NCBI RefSeq assembly: GCF_000390185.1
Contig: NZ_AQHR01000040.1
Span: forward strand, 62,001-126,000
Source: Lunatimonas lonarensis
Lineage (GTDB): Bacteria > Bacteroidota > Bacteroidia > Cytophagales > Cyclobacteriaceae
Length of the DNA: 64,000 nucleotides
Reading direction: 5' to 3'
The notes beneath the pieces are model-generated. The model had not been told where the DNA came from. It searched no databases and saw nothing but the letters and a program-made list of their open reading frames with translations. Positions 52,630 through 60,526 of this stretch are shown piece by piece. The position numbers were made by a program, and so were the translations under genes. Positions within the stretch are counted from its first letter, which is position 1. Each line of letters opens with the position of its first letter.

Positions 52630-54084
52630 ATGGAAAATCCGTTGTTGGAACACCGACTGAACATTAACCGCAGACGGTTTCTATCCCGCATGGGAATGGG
52701 TATTGGAAGTGTTGCCTTGGGGTCTTTGCTTATGCCAGACTTATTTAAGGGTATGAAAGGGGAGGGTGCCGGATTGGTGCCTGGCATACCTGATTTTGCC
52801 CCTAAAGCAAAGCGGGTGATCTACCTTTTTCAGAATGGAGCTCCTTCCCAGTTGGAGTCATTTGATTACAAACCGAAGCTTGTTGACTGGTTTGGACAGG
52901 AGTTGCCGGATTCGGTGCGTGGTGGCCAACGGCTTACCGGTATGACGGCCAACCAATCCTCCTTTCCATTGGTGGGTTCGTTTGCAGAGTTTAAGCAATA
53001 TGGTGAATCCGGTGCCTGGGTGAGCGAGCTTTTTCCGTATACCTCAAAGATTGTCGATGATCTTTGTTTTGTACGTTCCATGCACACCGAGGCCATCAAT
53101 CATGATCCGGCACTTACTTTTTTCCAAACGGGCGCCCAGCAGGGAAATCGCCCCAGTATGGGGGCTTGGCTGAGTTACGGCTTGGGCAGTGAAAACAAAA
53201 ACCTTCCTGCATTCACGGTATTGCTTTCCCGCGGCATTGGGAACGGACAGGGAGTTTACTCCAAGCTATGGACCAACGGTTTTCTGGACTCGGTACATCA
53301 AGGGGTTCAGTTTAGCAGTGGAGAAGACCCAGTCCTCTATTTAAGAGATCCAAAGGGTATGAGTAGGGAAGAACGAAGGGCGATGCTGGACAACCTTGCC
53401 GATATGAATCAGCTGGCTTACGACCGCTTCGGTGATCCGGAGATTACGGCTAAGGTCAAGCAATACGAAATGGCCTATCGCATGCAAACGGCTGTTCCGG
53501 AAATTTTGGATCTATCCAAAGAACCCGACAGTGTTATCAAACTTTACGGCCCGGATTGCCTGGTACCAGGCACCTACGCAGCCAACTGCCTGATGGCCCG
53601 AAAGCTATCGGAAAGTGGGGTTAGGTTTGTGCAGCTTTACCATCAGGGCTGGGATCAACATGATAACCTTCCTTACGAAATACGTCATCAGGCCAAAGAC
53701 ACCGACCAAGCCTCTGCCGCCCTAGTCACGGATTTAAAGCAGCGGGGATTGCTCGACGAGACGCTGGTCATCTGGGGAGGGGAGTTTGGCCGTACCAATT
53801 ACAGTCAGGGAAAGCTTACAAAGGACAATTATGGTAGGGACCATCATCCGCGTTGCTTTACCATTTGGATGGCCGGTGGAGGCGTGAAACCCGGGTTGGT
53901 TTACGGAGAAACGGACGAGCTCGGCTACAATGTAGCGAAGGATCCCGTACATATACACGATTTCCAGGCGACAGTTCTGCACTTGCTGGGGCTTGACCAT
54001 GAAAAGCTTGTCTTCAAACACCTGGGCAGAAGGTTCAGGCTTACCGATGTGCACGGGCATGTGGTAAAAGATTTGATCGCATAA
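52630..54084 (+). CDS. DUF1501 Tat-exported protein
   Basis: Protein of 484 residues with a twin-arginine signal (RRRFLSRMGMGIGSVALGSL), so it is exported folded, perhaps with a cofactor. The DUF1501 body shows sulfatase/alkaline-phosphatase-like blocks: IYLFQNGAPSQLESFDYKP, MHTEAINHDPALTFFQTG, LSRGIGNGQGVYSKLW, LVIWGGEFGRTNYSQGK and DNYGRDHHPRCFTIWMAGGGV, where His and Asp clusters could bind metal. It starts 2 bp after the DUF1549 gene, the standard pairing. The biochemical function is unknown. Confidence 0.9.
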   Translation: MENPLLEHRLNINRRRFLSRMGMGIGSVALGSLLMPDLFKGMKGEGAGLVPGIPDFAPKAKRVIYLFQNGAPSQLESFDYKPKLVDWFGQELPDSVRGGQRLTGMTANQSSFPLVGSFAEFKQYGESGAWVSELFPYTSKIVDDLCFVRSMHTEAINHDPALTFFQTGAQQGNRPSMGAWLSYGLGSENKNLPAFTVLLSRGIGNGQGVYSKLWTNGFLDSVHQGVQFSSGEDPVLYLRDPKGMSREERRAMLDNLADMNQLAYDRFGDPEITAKVKQYEMAYRMQTAVPEILDLSKEPDSVIKLYGPDCLVPGTYAANCLMARKLSESGVRFVQLYHQGWDQHDNLPYEIRHQAKDTDQASAALVTDLKQRGLLDETLVIWGGEFGRTNYSQGKLTKDNYGRDHHPRCFTIWMAGGGVKPGLVYGETDELGYNVAKDPVHIHDFQATVLHLLGLDHEKLVFKHLGRRFRLTDVHGHVVKDLIA

Positions 54085-54100
54085 TTAATAAAATATTGAA

Positions 54101-56293
54101 GTGACCCAAAACCGATCCGTTCCCATCGCCCTGCAACGGGCTGCCGAAGGCGTGCTGTTCGCCGGCAATGTCTTGTTGCTATTCTTTCTTTTCTTTGAGT
54201 CGTATATACAGATACCCCTTTGGTTGAGCCCGCTGGGTCGGATGCACCCGCTTTTGCTCCATTTCCCCATCGTTCTGCTGGTTCTCCTATTGGTAATGGA
54301 ACTGTTCGTTTCCAAGGAAGTGTACCAGCGCAACCCGATTTTAGGAGAAGTATCCCGCATATTGCTGCTGGCCACCGCGCTGGGCGCCCTGTTTACTGCG
54401 ATTATGGGGCTGTTTTTGTCTCTGGAAGAGGGATATACGGGCGATTTGGTAGTACAGCATAAATGGAGTGGCTCGGCACTGGCTGTTTTTCTGGGACTTT
54501 TCTATTTTCTGCGGGGAGAGTTTTCGCTGAACCCCAAGGTTACCCGAATAGCCTTGTCCCTTTCGGTTGTCTTATTGGTGGTGGCTTCCCACTGGGGCGC
54601 AACCCTTACACACGGAGAGAATTTTCTTTTTGCTCCGATCGCGGAAGCGAGGCAAGAGACGGTTTCATTGGAAGATGCGGTCGTATTTGACCACATGGTG
54701 ATGCCGATACTGGAAAGAAAATGCAATTCCTGCCACAATCCGCGAAAGTCCAAAGGAGAGTTGATCATGACAACTAAAGAGGGTCTGTTAAGAGGTGGAA
54801 AATCCGGCCCCTTAATGCTGGCAGGAAATCCCGATGCCAGCTTGATGCTGGAGCGGATCTACCTGCCACTTGACGACGAAGAACATATGCCTCCAAAGGG
54901 GAAGACCCAGTTAACAGAAGAAGAAATCCGGTTGTTGGAGCTATGGATAGCTCAGGATGCCAACTTTGAAACCCGTGTGGCCCAGCTTGAACCCCAAAAC
55001 GAGTTGTTTCAGCTGGCAAGCATCCGCTTCACCCAAGGTTCTCAGGTGGATGACTATACCTTTGCCCCAGCGTCCAAGGGAACAATCGACAAACTGAACC
55101 ATGCGTTTCGGTCCGTTTCGCCACTTTCGAAGGACTCCCCGGCATTGGATGCACGGGTCTTTTCCAAAGCGGAATATTCCAGCAATGTGCTTGAGGAGCT
55201 ATTGGAGGTTAAGACGCAGCTTGTCTACCTAAATCTAAGTGAGATGCCGGTTACGGATCAGGATCTGTCCATCGTAGCGCAGTTTGAAAACCTCAACCGG
55301 CTAAACCTCAATTTTACAAGCATATCTGGGGCAGGGCTAAACCGACTGGCGGATATGCCCAATCTTCATCATCTTTCCGTATCAGGAACCGCCGTAGATG
55401 ATGCGGGAGTTCGGGCCTTTTTAGGAAATTCGGGAGGTTTAAAGACGCTTTATATTTGGGATACAGGTCTTTCCGTTCAGGAACTGGATCAGTTGGAGAG
55501 GGATTTTCCCACTATCCGTATTCTTAGCGGAAGGGAAATCCGGGACATGGATGTGCTGCAGCTAAACCTTCCCGTATTGGCCACTCCATCGCCTATTTTT
55601 GGTGACTCCATGGTCTTGGCGTTGGGGCACCCGATCCGGGACGTGATGATCCGGTATACCTTGGATGGCACCGAACCGGATAGCCTTACTGGAATGGTGT
55701 ATAAGGCGGGAGAGAAGGTGCTGCGTGAGGGCAACGTAATAAAAGCAAAGGCCTTTAAAGAAGGATGGTTGGGCAGTGACCTTGCGATCCTCCGCGTATA
55801 CCAAAACAAATACAACCCGGATACGGTCTACCTGCTTTCCAGGCTTAACCGAGTTCATCCAGCGAACGGGCCACAGACCTTTTTTGACGGGGAAATGGGT
55901 TCCTTTAATGCAAACAGCCCTGCTTGGGCAAACAACTGGGCGGGTTTCCTAAATAACGATTTGGAACTCCTTCTTGAGTACAAGGAACCCGTTCCAGTAA
56001 GCAGTATTGCCATGCGCGTACTTGTAGAGCCGGAAACGGTTATTTTCCCCCCTACTTCCATCGAACTATGGGGAGGTGACCATCCCGACAGGCTCCGTCT
56101 ATTAGGTAGGGTGCAGCCAAAACAGCCAACACAACTTGGAAAGCCATACATAGATGATCTTTCGCTTCAGGTTCCTACGTTTGAAGGCACATTTTTCAAG
56201 GTGATTGCAAAACCGGTGGCCAGTATTCCTGATTGGAGTCCTAGAAAGGGCAGGGCCGCGCTTTTGCTGGTGGATGAGATGTTTGTCAATTGA
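54101..56293 (+). CDS. Membrane c-type cytochrome with LRR and chitobiase-like domains
   Basis: Multi-domain protein of 730 residues, GTG start. Four membrane segments fill residues 15-165 (a DUF2231-like module, MHPLLLHFPIVLLVLLLVME). A periplasmic cytochrome domain has Cys208-Asn-Ser-Cys211-His212 (a PSCyt1-like site). A short leucine-rich repeat follows (about 365-470; LNLSEMPVTDQDLSIVAQ, LNRLNLNFTSISG). Then comes a chitobiase/FN3-type domain (about 500-570; IRYTLDGTEPDSLTG) and a beta-rich tail (DNDLELLLEYKEPVPVSSIAM). It follows DUF1501 after 16 bp and completes the cassette. It probably passes electrons between the soluble cytochrome and the membrane; the sugar-type module suggests glycan binding. 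Confidence 0.85.
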   Translation: MTQNRSVPIALQRAAEGVLFAGNVLLLFFLFFESYIQIPLWLSPLGRMHPLLLHFPIVLLVLLLVMELFVSKEVYQRNPILGEVSRILLLATALGALFTAIMGLFLSLEEGYTGDLVVQHKWSGSALAVFLGLFYFLRGEFSLNPKVTRIALSLSVVLLVVASHWGATLTHGENFLFAPIAEARQETVSLEDAVVFDHMVMPILERKCNSCHNPRKSKGELIMTTKEGLLRGGKSGPLMLAGNPDASLMLERIYLPLDDEEHMPPKGKTQLTEEEIRLLELWIAQDANFETRVAQLEPQNELFQLASIRFTQGSQVDDYTFAPASKGTIDKLNHAFRSVSPLSKDSPALDARVFSKAEYSSNVLEELLEVKTQLVYLNLSEMPVTDQDLSIVAQFENLNRLNLNFTSISGAGLNRLADMPNLHHLSVSGTAVDDAGVRAFLGNSGGLKTLYIWDTGLSVQELDQLERDFPTIRILSGREIRDMDVLQLNLPVLATPSPIFGDSMVLALGHPIRDVMIRYTLDGTEPDSLTGMVYKAGEKVLREGNVIKAKAFKEGWLGSDLAILRVYQNKYNPDTVYLLSRLNRVHPANGPQTFFDGEMGSFNANSPAWANNWAGFLNNDLELLLEYKEPVPVSSIAMRVLVEPETVIFPPTSIELWGGDHPDRLRLLGRVQPKQPTQLGKPYIDDLSLQVPTFEGTFFKVIAKPVASIPDWSPRKGRAALLLVDEMFVN

Positions 56294-56309
56294 TTTTTTT
56301 GAGAAAACA

Positions 56310-56361
56310 ACCCTACAAGTGTAGCCAAGCAGGATGACCTATTTGGCTCAACTTGTAGGGT
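56310..56361. terminator. Long two-part hairpin between convergent genes
   Basis: Outer stem of 11 perfect pairs (ACCCTACAAGT / ACTTGTAGGGT) and inner stem of 6 (AGCCAA / TTGGCT) separated by a small internal loop. It lies 17 bp after the cytochrome gene. On the minus strand it is followed by TTGTTTTC, so it may end the TonB-plug transcript; the remaining 140 bp of the gap shows nothing else. Confidence 0.6.
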
Positions 56362-56501
56362 GGAAAACGCTGTTCCTGCTGGAAAACAACCAAGGCACTT
56401 GCTCAAAACATTCACTTTATGTACAGTTGGATAATCAACCCTTTCCTGAATATCCGGAAATCGGGCAGTTTAAAAATACTATCCTTTTCGGACAGCCTCG
56501 T

Positions 56502-58955
56502 TTAATTTCCCACTTGAAAGGAATGGGTGGCGTAAACCGGGGAGCCTTTGTCAGAAATTCCCTGAACGATGACCCGATAGGTTCCCGGTGTATCCGCGGT
56601 GAAAAAGGAAAGGGTTTGCCGGGCATTTGCTTCCAAACGAACCGAGGGTTCCCAATGAATGGTGGTTCGCAGGTCAGGAAACTGATAATAGCCGCCTTCA
56701 CTTCCGTCGTATTTTGGTACGTAAAACTGTCTTGCCCTGGTAAACCCACCCATTCGATAGCGAATGATATGCCTGCCACTATCGGGGTCGATCTCCGTAT
56801 CTTCTCCACCGCGTCGTGTATACAGGGCAATCACACCTCCGCTTGCCTGTCCCCCATAGATTCCTGCGGATCCGGGCCCTTTTAGAATTTCGACTCGGCT
56901 GATATCAAACTGGCTGATACCTTGGACGGCTGATTCGGAAATCATCACACCATCCAACAAAAATAGGGGAGATCCCTGCCCACGTATCACCGCACGGAAT
57001 TCAAAGCCCCCTTTTGGGATGATTTGAAGCCCCGCTACACGACCCTGAAGACTTTCCAGTATGTTTCCAGAAGGTGCTATCGGAAGCTGCTCCCGGGTAA
57101 ACGTGGCATCAGCCCGGCGGTGTAGACGAAAGGGCTCGTTGACCTCAGCCCGACCCTCTACGACTACCTCATCCAGCATGATTTCGCGCAGAGCAATACC
57201 CGAAAGTGCTGACTCACTTGCCTGAAATTGGTACTGCATTGTGGAAATGTAGTTTCCGGGAATGTCGGTGATCTTTCCGGTTGGTAGCCTCAACGTGTAG
57301 ATGGGGGGTTCCAATCCACTCAGATGGTCGATAATCTCTACCTGAACCCCGCTCCGGTTTCCCCTTCGGTCGGATCCCTGGATGACAAGGTCGATGGTAT
57401 CCCGAAAATAGAAACCTTGAAAGGCAAAATATCCCTGTTGGTTTGACTCGGTCGTGATAAATGACTGATACCGATCCTGGAGGAACAGCAATGCCTCTCC
57501 TCGGTCAATACCTTTTCCATTTTCCTGCGTCAATCGCCCCCATAGCTGTAAATCCATCTCGCTGCTGTGTCGTATTTCGGGAAGCCTTTGTTCAAGCAGG
57601 GTGTTCCACTCAAACCTACGCCAGCCTTGGGTCATCATTAGGTAGCGGAGGGCTTTTTTTCGGTCGGCGTTGGCGGGGTCAAAATAATAATAGGGGTTTT
57701 CTATATGGCCTTTCAGATCCGAGCTGAGAAGCAGGTAGGTTTTTATGTTTTCCTGCTCGCTGTGGAATCCTGCTTGGTCTTCGGAGATTACGGCAACCGA
57801 AAGATCGAGTTTTTCCGCCGGTTCACTTCCAGTATGGGTGAGTTGCAGGTTTACAAGCTCTCTAAAATCGAGATTTGATTGGTCCATTCCAATGGAGATC
57901 ATGGCCGGTTCTTCTTTTTCGATGTATAGCAGCCGTTCTGCAAGTGGCACCCCCTGACGGTCTATCAGGACAAGACTGGCAACTCCGATGGGAAAATCAT
58001 TTTTGACCAACGAAAGGGAAACCTTTCTGCTTTCTTCCACAAAAACATCTGTAGCTTTCACTAAGTTATCGCCGGCAATGGCTAGTAAACTCAGATTCTG
58101 ACTTCCCGCATTGAGGGAATGCAGGTTGATGAGGATATGCTCATTGTCGGAGTTTTCATCGACCTGCAAAAGGATGCCCTTTTCAATTGGATCAGGAAAG
58201 GGATACCGCTGCTGCAAATGCACGGGTTCGATGATGAGGGCGTGGTACCGAGTGCCTGCTTTAGGGGCGAGTTGAAAGCTGCCCATACCTTGGTGAAAAT
58301 CCTCAAACCCTACCACTTCGTTGCCATCTTGGTCAAAAACCTGTCCCTTTACCGAAAGCCCCTTTCCATCCGGTCCAACGGCTTTAAATGCCACCTCCTG
58401 TGTTTGACCGGCCAGTAAATGGCCACCCTCTGGAAAAAACTGTAGATCGGGCAGTCCGGAGGGAGATGCCTCTGTCTGAACCTCACCCTTTTTTTGTAGA
58501 ACCTGAAGTTCTCGCTGAAACATATCCTTTGATCCAAAATTCCGCATCCATTGGGTGTAAGCTACCAGGAAGTAAGTACCCGCAGGCAGCGATTCTCCTA
58601 GCTGCATATCGCCTATTGCCATTCCGTCTTCAATAGGTAGCGTCGCTTTCATGACCGTTTCCTCACGATCGTTCCGTAGTTCCAGGTGTAAAACGGCACT
58701 TTTCTGCGTGGGTAAAAGGGATGCCGCATCAAGTATATAACCTTTTAGCCATATCAGTTCGCCTGCAACATATAGGTTTTTGTCTTGGTGTATATAGACT
58801 TTTTCGGGCGCATAATTTATTCGAAAGGTGTTGAGATAGGTTCTTATTTTGAGTGTAATATCAGGGTCATTCTTTGGGATAGAAGCCCCGACGACCAGTG
58901 ATAATACCGATAGCATCAAAACCAATTTTGCGAATATTTTCAGGCGTTTTTCCAT
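56502..58955 (-). CDS. MG2-domain protein with TonB-receptor plug
   Basis: Envelope protein of 817 residues from ATG 58955. A signal peptide (LKIFAKLVLMLSVLSLVVGAS) is followed by an alpha-2-macroglobulin MG2-like domain (YAPEKVYIHQDKNLYVAGEL, GTYFLVAYTQWMRN). Several beta-sandwich blocks and a carboxypeptidase-regulatory-like segment lead to a TonB-dependent receptor plug domain near 620-720 (LESLQGRVAGLQI, RGQGSPLFLLDGVMI, DISRVEILKGPGSAGIYGG). No beta-barrel follows, so it cannot be a transporter by itself. Such proteins are common in Bacteroidota, sometimes beside T9SS cargo, and their job is unclear. A -7 box 34 bases upstream supports the chosen start. Confidence 0.86.
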   Translation of the reverse strand: MEKRLKIFAKLVLMLSVLSLVVGASIPKNDPDITLKIRTYLNTFRINYAPEKVYIHQDKNLYVAGELIWLKGYILDAASLLPTQKSAVLHLELRNDREETVMKATLPIEDGMAIGDMQLGESLPAGTYFLVAYTQWMRNFGSKDMFQRELQVLQKKGEVQTEASPSGLPDLQFFPEGGHLLAGQTQEVAFKAVGPDGKGLSVKGQVFDQDGNEVVGFEDFHQGMGSFQLAPKAGTRYHALIIEPVHLQQRYPFPDPIEKGILLQVDENSDNEHILINLHSLNAGSQNLSLLAIAGDNLVKATDVFVEESRKVSLSLVKNDFPIGVASLVLIDRQGVPLAERLLYIEKEEPAMISIGMDQSNLDFRELVNLQLTHTGSEPAEKLDLSVAVISEDQAGFHSEQENIKTYLLLSSDLKGHIENPYYYFDPANADRKKALRYLMMTQGWRRFEWNTLLEQRLPEIRHSSEMDLQLWGRLTQENGKGIDRGEALLFLQDRYQSFITTESNQQGYFAFQGFYFRDTIDLVIQGSDRRGNRSGVQVEIIDHLSGLEPPIYTLRLPTGKITDIPGNYISTMQYQFQASESALSGIALREIMLDEVVVEGRAEVNEPFRLHRRADATFTREQLPIAPSGNILESLQGRVAGLQIIPKGGFEFRAVIRGQGSPLFLLDGVMISESAVQGISQFDISRVEILKGPGSAGIYGGQASGGVIALYTRRGGEDTEIDPDSGRHIIRYRMGGFTRARQFYVPKYDGSEGGYYQFPDLRTTIHWEPSVRLEANARQTLSFFTADTPGTYRVIVQGISDKGSPVYATHSFQVGN

Positions 58956-58988
58956 AGTGATCCAGCGTTCCTCTACATAAGTAAACGG

Positions 58989-58996
58989 CAAACGTA
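58989..58996 (-). promoter_or_regulatory. -7 box of the TonB-plug gene
   Basis: TACGTTTG on the minus strand matches TAnnTTTG exactly, 34 bases before the ATG at 58955. No TTG at 20 bp upstream was seen. Confidence 0.5.
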
Positions 58997-59162
58997 AACT
59001 TTCAGCCGTCTTTTCGGTACATTGTTTTGTCAGACCTGCCGTCTCTTATACTTGGAAGCGCGTTTGAATAGCCGGGGAAGGGTTGGTTTTTCCATAGAAA
59101 GGTGGCTAGGAGGAGATTGAGACGCTAAGCGCGGGTATAGCAAAAAATAAAATCTATCAGGT

Positions 59163-59555
59163 TCACTCCACTAACTGAAATCCCATGGGGGGAGAGATAA
59201 ATATGTTCGCTTCATAAGGGGTTCCAAGCACCTTGGCTGTATTTTCCCCGACAATTAATTCAATGGGTATGAGCTTGGTTCCTTCGCCCCTGAACGTAAC
59301 ACTGTAGAGGATGTCGTTTACCAAAACATCGAAATCCTGAGATCTCAGGGTACCGTGATTGCCCATGGTAGCATGAACCAACACAGCAAAGTTTCGCGTT
59401 GGATCCACACAGTCCCCTTCCCGAAGAGGTTCCCCTGACTGGTATCCAAAATCCACTCCCAATGCTTCAATGATCACCTCGTCTTCCTGGGTGCACGAGG
59501 GGGCAGCTAGAATAAACGCAGCGACAAGTGCTAAATAGATCGGTTTCATACTCAT
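59163..59555 (-). CDS. Small lipoprotein
   Basis: Protein of 128-130 residues (two near ATG starts, 59555 and 59549). A lipoprotein signal ends at a Cys (FILAAPSC) near residue 19. The mature part is a single beta-rich domain with one further Cys (GDCVDPTRNFAVLVHATMG); its C-terminal IFISPPMGFQLVE closes it. The start is 1 bp after the stop of the upstream gene, so the two are co-translated. Family not recognised. Confidence 0.75.
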   Translation of the reverse strand: MSMKPIYLALVAAFILAAPSCTQEDEVIIEALGVDFGYQSGEPLREGDCVDPTRNFAVLVHATMGNHGTLRSQDFDVLVNDILYSVTFRGEGTKLIPIELIVGENTAKVLGTPYEANIFISPPMGFQLVE

Positions 59556-59556
59556 G

Positions 59557-60456
59557 CTATTCTATAAATACCTGTTTTTCAAACGCGTCGGATCGAACTA
59601 TGTACTCTCCCTGGAAAAGGCTTTCAAAAAGGACCTCTCCATTTACCATTGGTCGGGTACTAATTACCTGTCCTGCGCGAACCAGCGAAAACGATTGTCC
59701 ATCCCGATTGCCGGTGATTTTTATCGCGCCTGCTTCAAGGCAGCTGAGGTTTCGCTTGTATACCAGTAAATCGCCCATCCGTTCGATTACAATGGTCCAA
59801 CTTCGTAGTAGGGAGCGGTCTTCTGACCGTACCTGTATTGTTATTGGCTGTGAAAAGTCAAGTTGATTGTCACCAGAGGCTAGGGGCTGATTGTTCCAAA
59901 ATACCTGTGCCCCTTCTACAGGCTCAAAAAGCAGCGTATGGGGTCCAAGCGATGTGCTATGGTCTACCCTAAAAACGATCGTCGCGTTCTCGTTGGATTT
60001 CTCCAAGGGGGGTATGCCTGACAAGGTGACCTCAGTGATAGACGCTGAGGCACGCAGGGTAGGTTGGGCAATGCTGTAGGGTTGAAGTAGGTTTCCCCGG
60101 TGGGAATTGATCCTGAACACCAACGGCTGATCTACGTCTACTACTTGATTGTTTGTGGCATCGTAGATTTTAAAGGTCATTACTTCATTATTCGAATGGC
60201 CAAAGAGTGTTAGGTAGGCTAGGTGCTCCTGATGGCTTTTTACTTCTGTTAGGCTGCTTACCCCCCGGCACTCACCGTCCACGAAGGCGGCCACCTTATT
60301 CCCGAGCCCCTCGAGGGTTCTCCCGTCTAGGTTGAGGAATGCCACGAGCGACATGGTATGCTCAAAATCCTGCTCTGCGACGTTCCAATCAGGGCTTTGT
60401 GCCAGGCATGGAATCCACAGCCATATGGTTACAAGTAAGCTGGTCAGCGGTTTCAT
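59557..60456 (-). CDS. Secreted protein with an unnamed shared domain
   Basis: Protein of 299 residues with a signal peptide (LTSLLVTIWLWIPCLAQ). Residues 22-130 form a domain: DWNVAEQDFEHTMSLVAFLN, then NKVAAFVDGECRGVSSL, LAYLTLFGHSNNEVMTFKIYD, VFRINSHRGNLLQPY. This pattern recurs in the giant gene just upstream (60527-64000). A second part (about 140-230) is a beta-sandwich, and the end (GEYIVRSDAFEKQVFIE) resembles a shortened sorting tail. It lies 70 bp after the giant gene and 1 bp before the small lipoprotein gene. Function unknown; secretion is well supported. Confidence 0.78.
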   Translation of the reverse strand: MKPLTSLLVTIWLWIPCLAQSPDWNVAEQDFEHTMSLVAFLNLDGRTLEGLGNKVAAFVDGECRGVSSLTEVKSHQEHLAYLTLFGHSNNEVMTFKIYDATNNQVVDVDQPLVFRINSHRGNLLQPYSIAQPTLRASASITEVTLSGIPPLEKSNENATIVFRVDHSTSLGPHTLLFEPVEGAQVFWNNQPLASGDNQLDFSQPITIQVRSEDRSLLRSWTIVIERMGDLLVYKRNLSCLEAGAIKITGNRDGQSFSLVRAGQVISTRPMVNGEVLFESLFQGEYIVRSDAFEKQVFIE

Positions 60457-60526
60457 CTGTCTATAATTGATTTTTAGTTGCTATATCTTGTGACCCCTTT
60501 TTCATTTTTTTCTTGGTAGGATGGTA

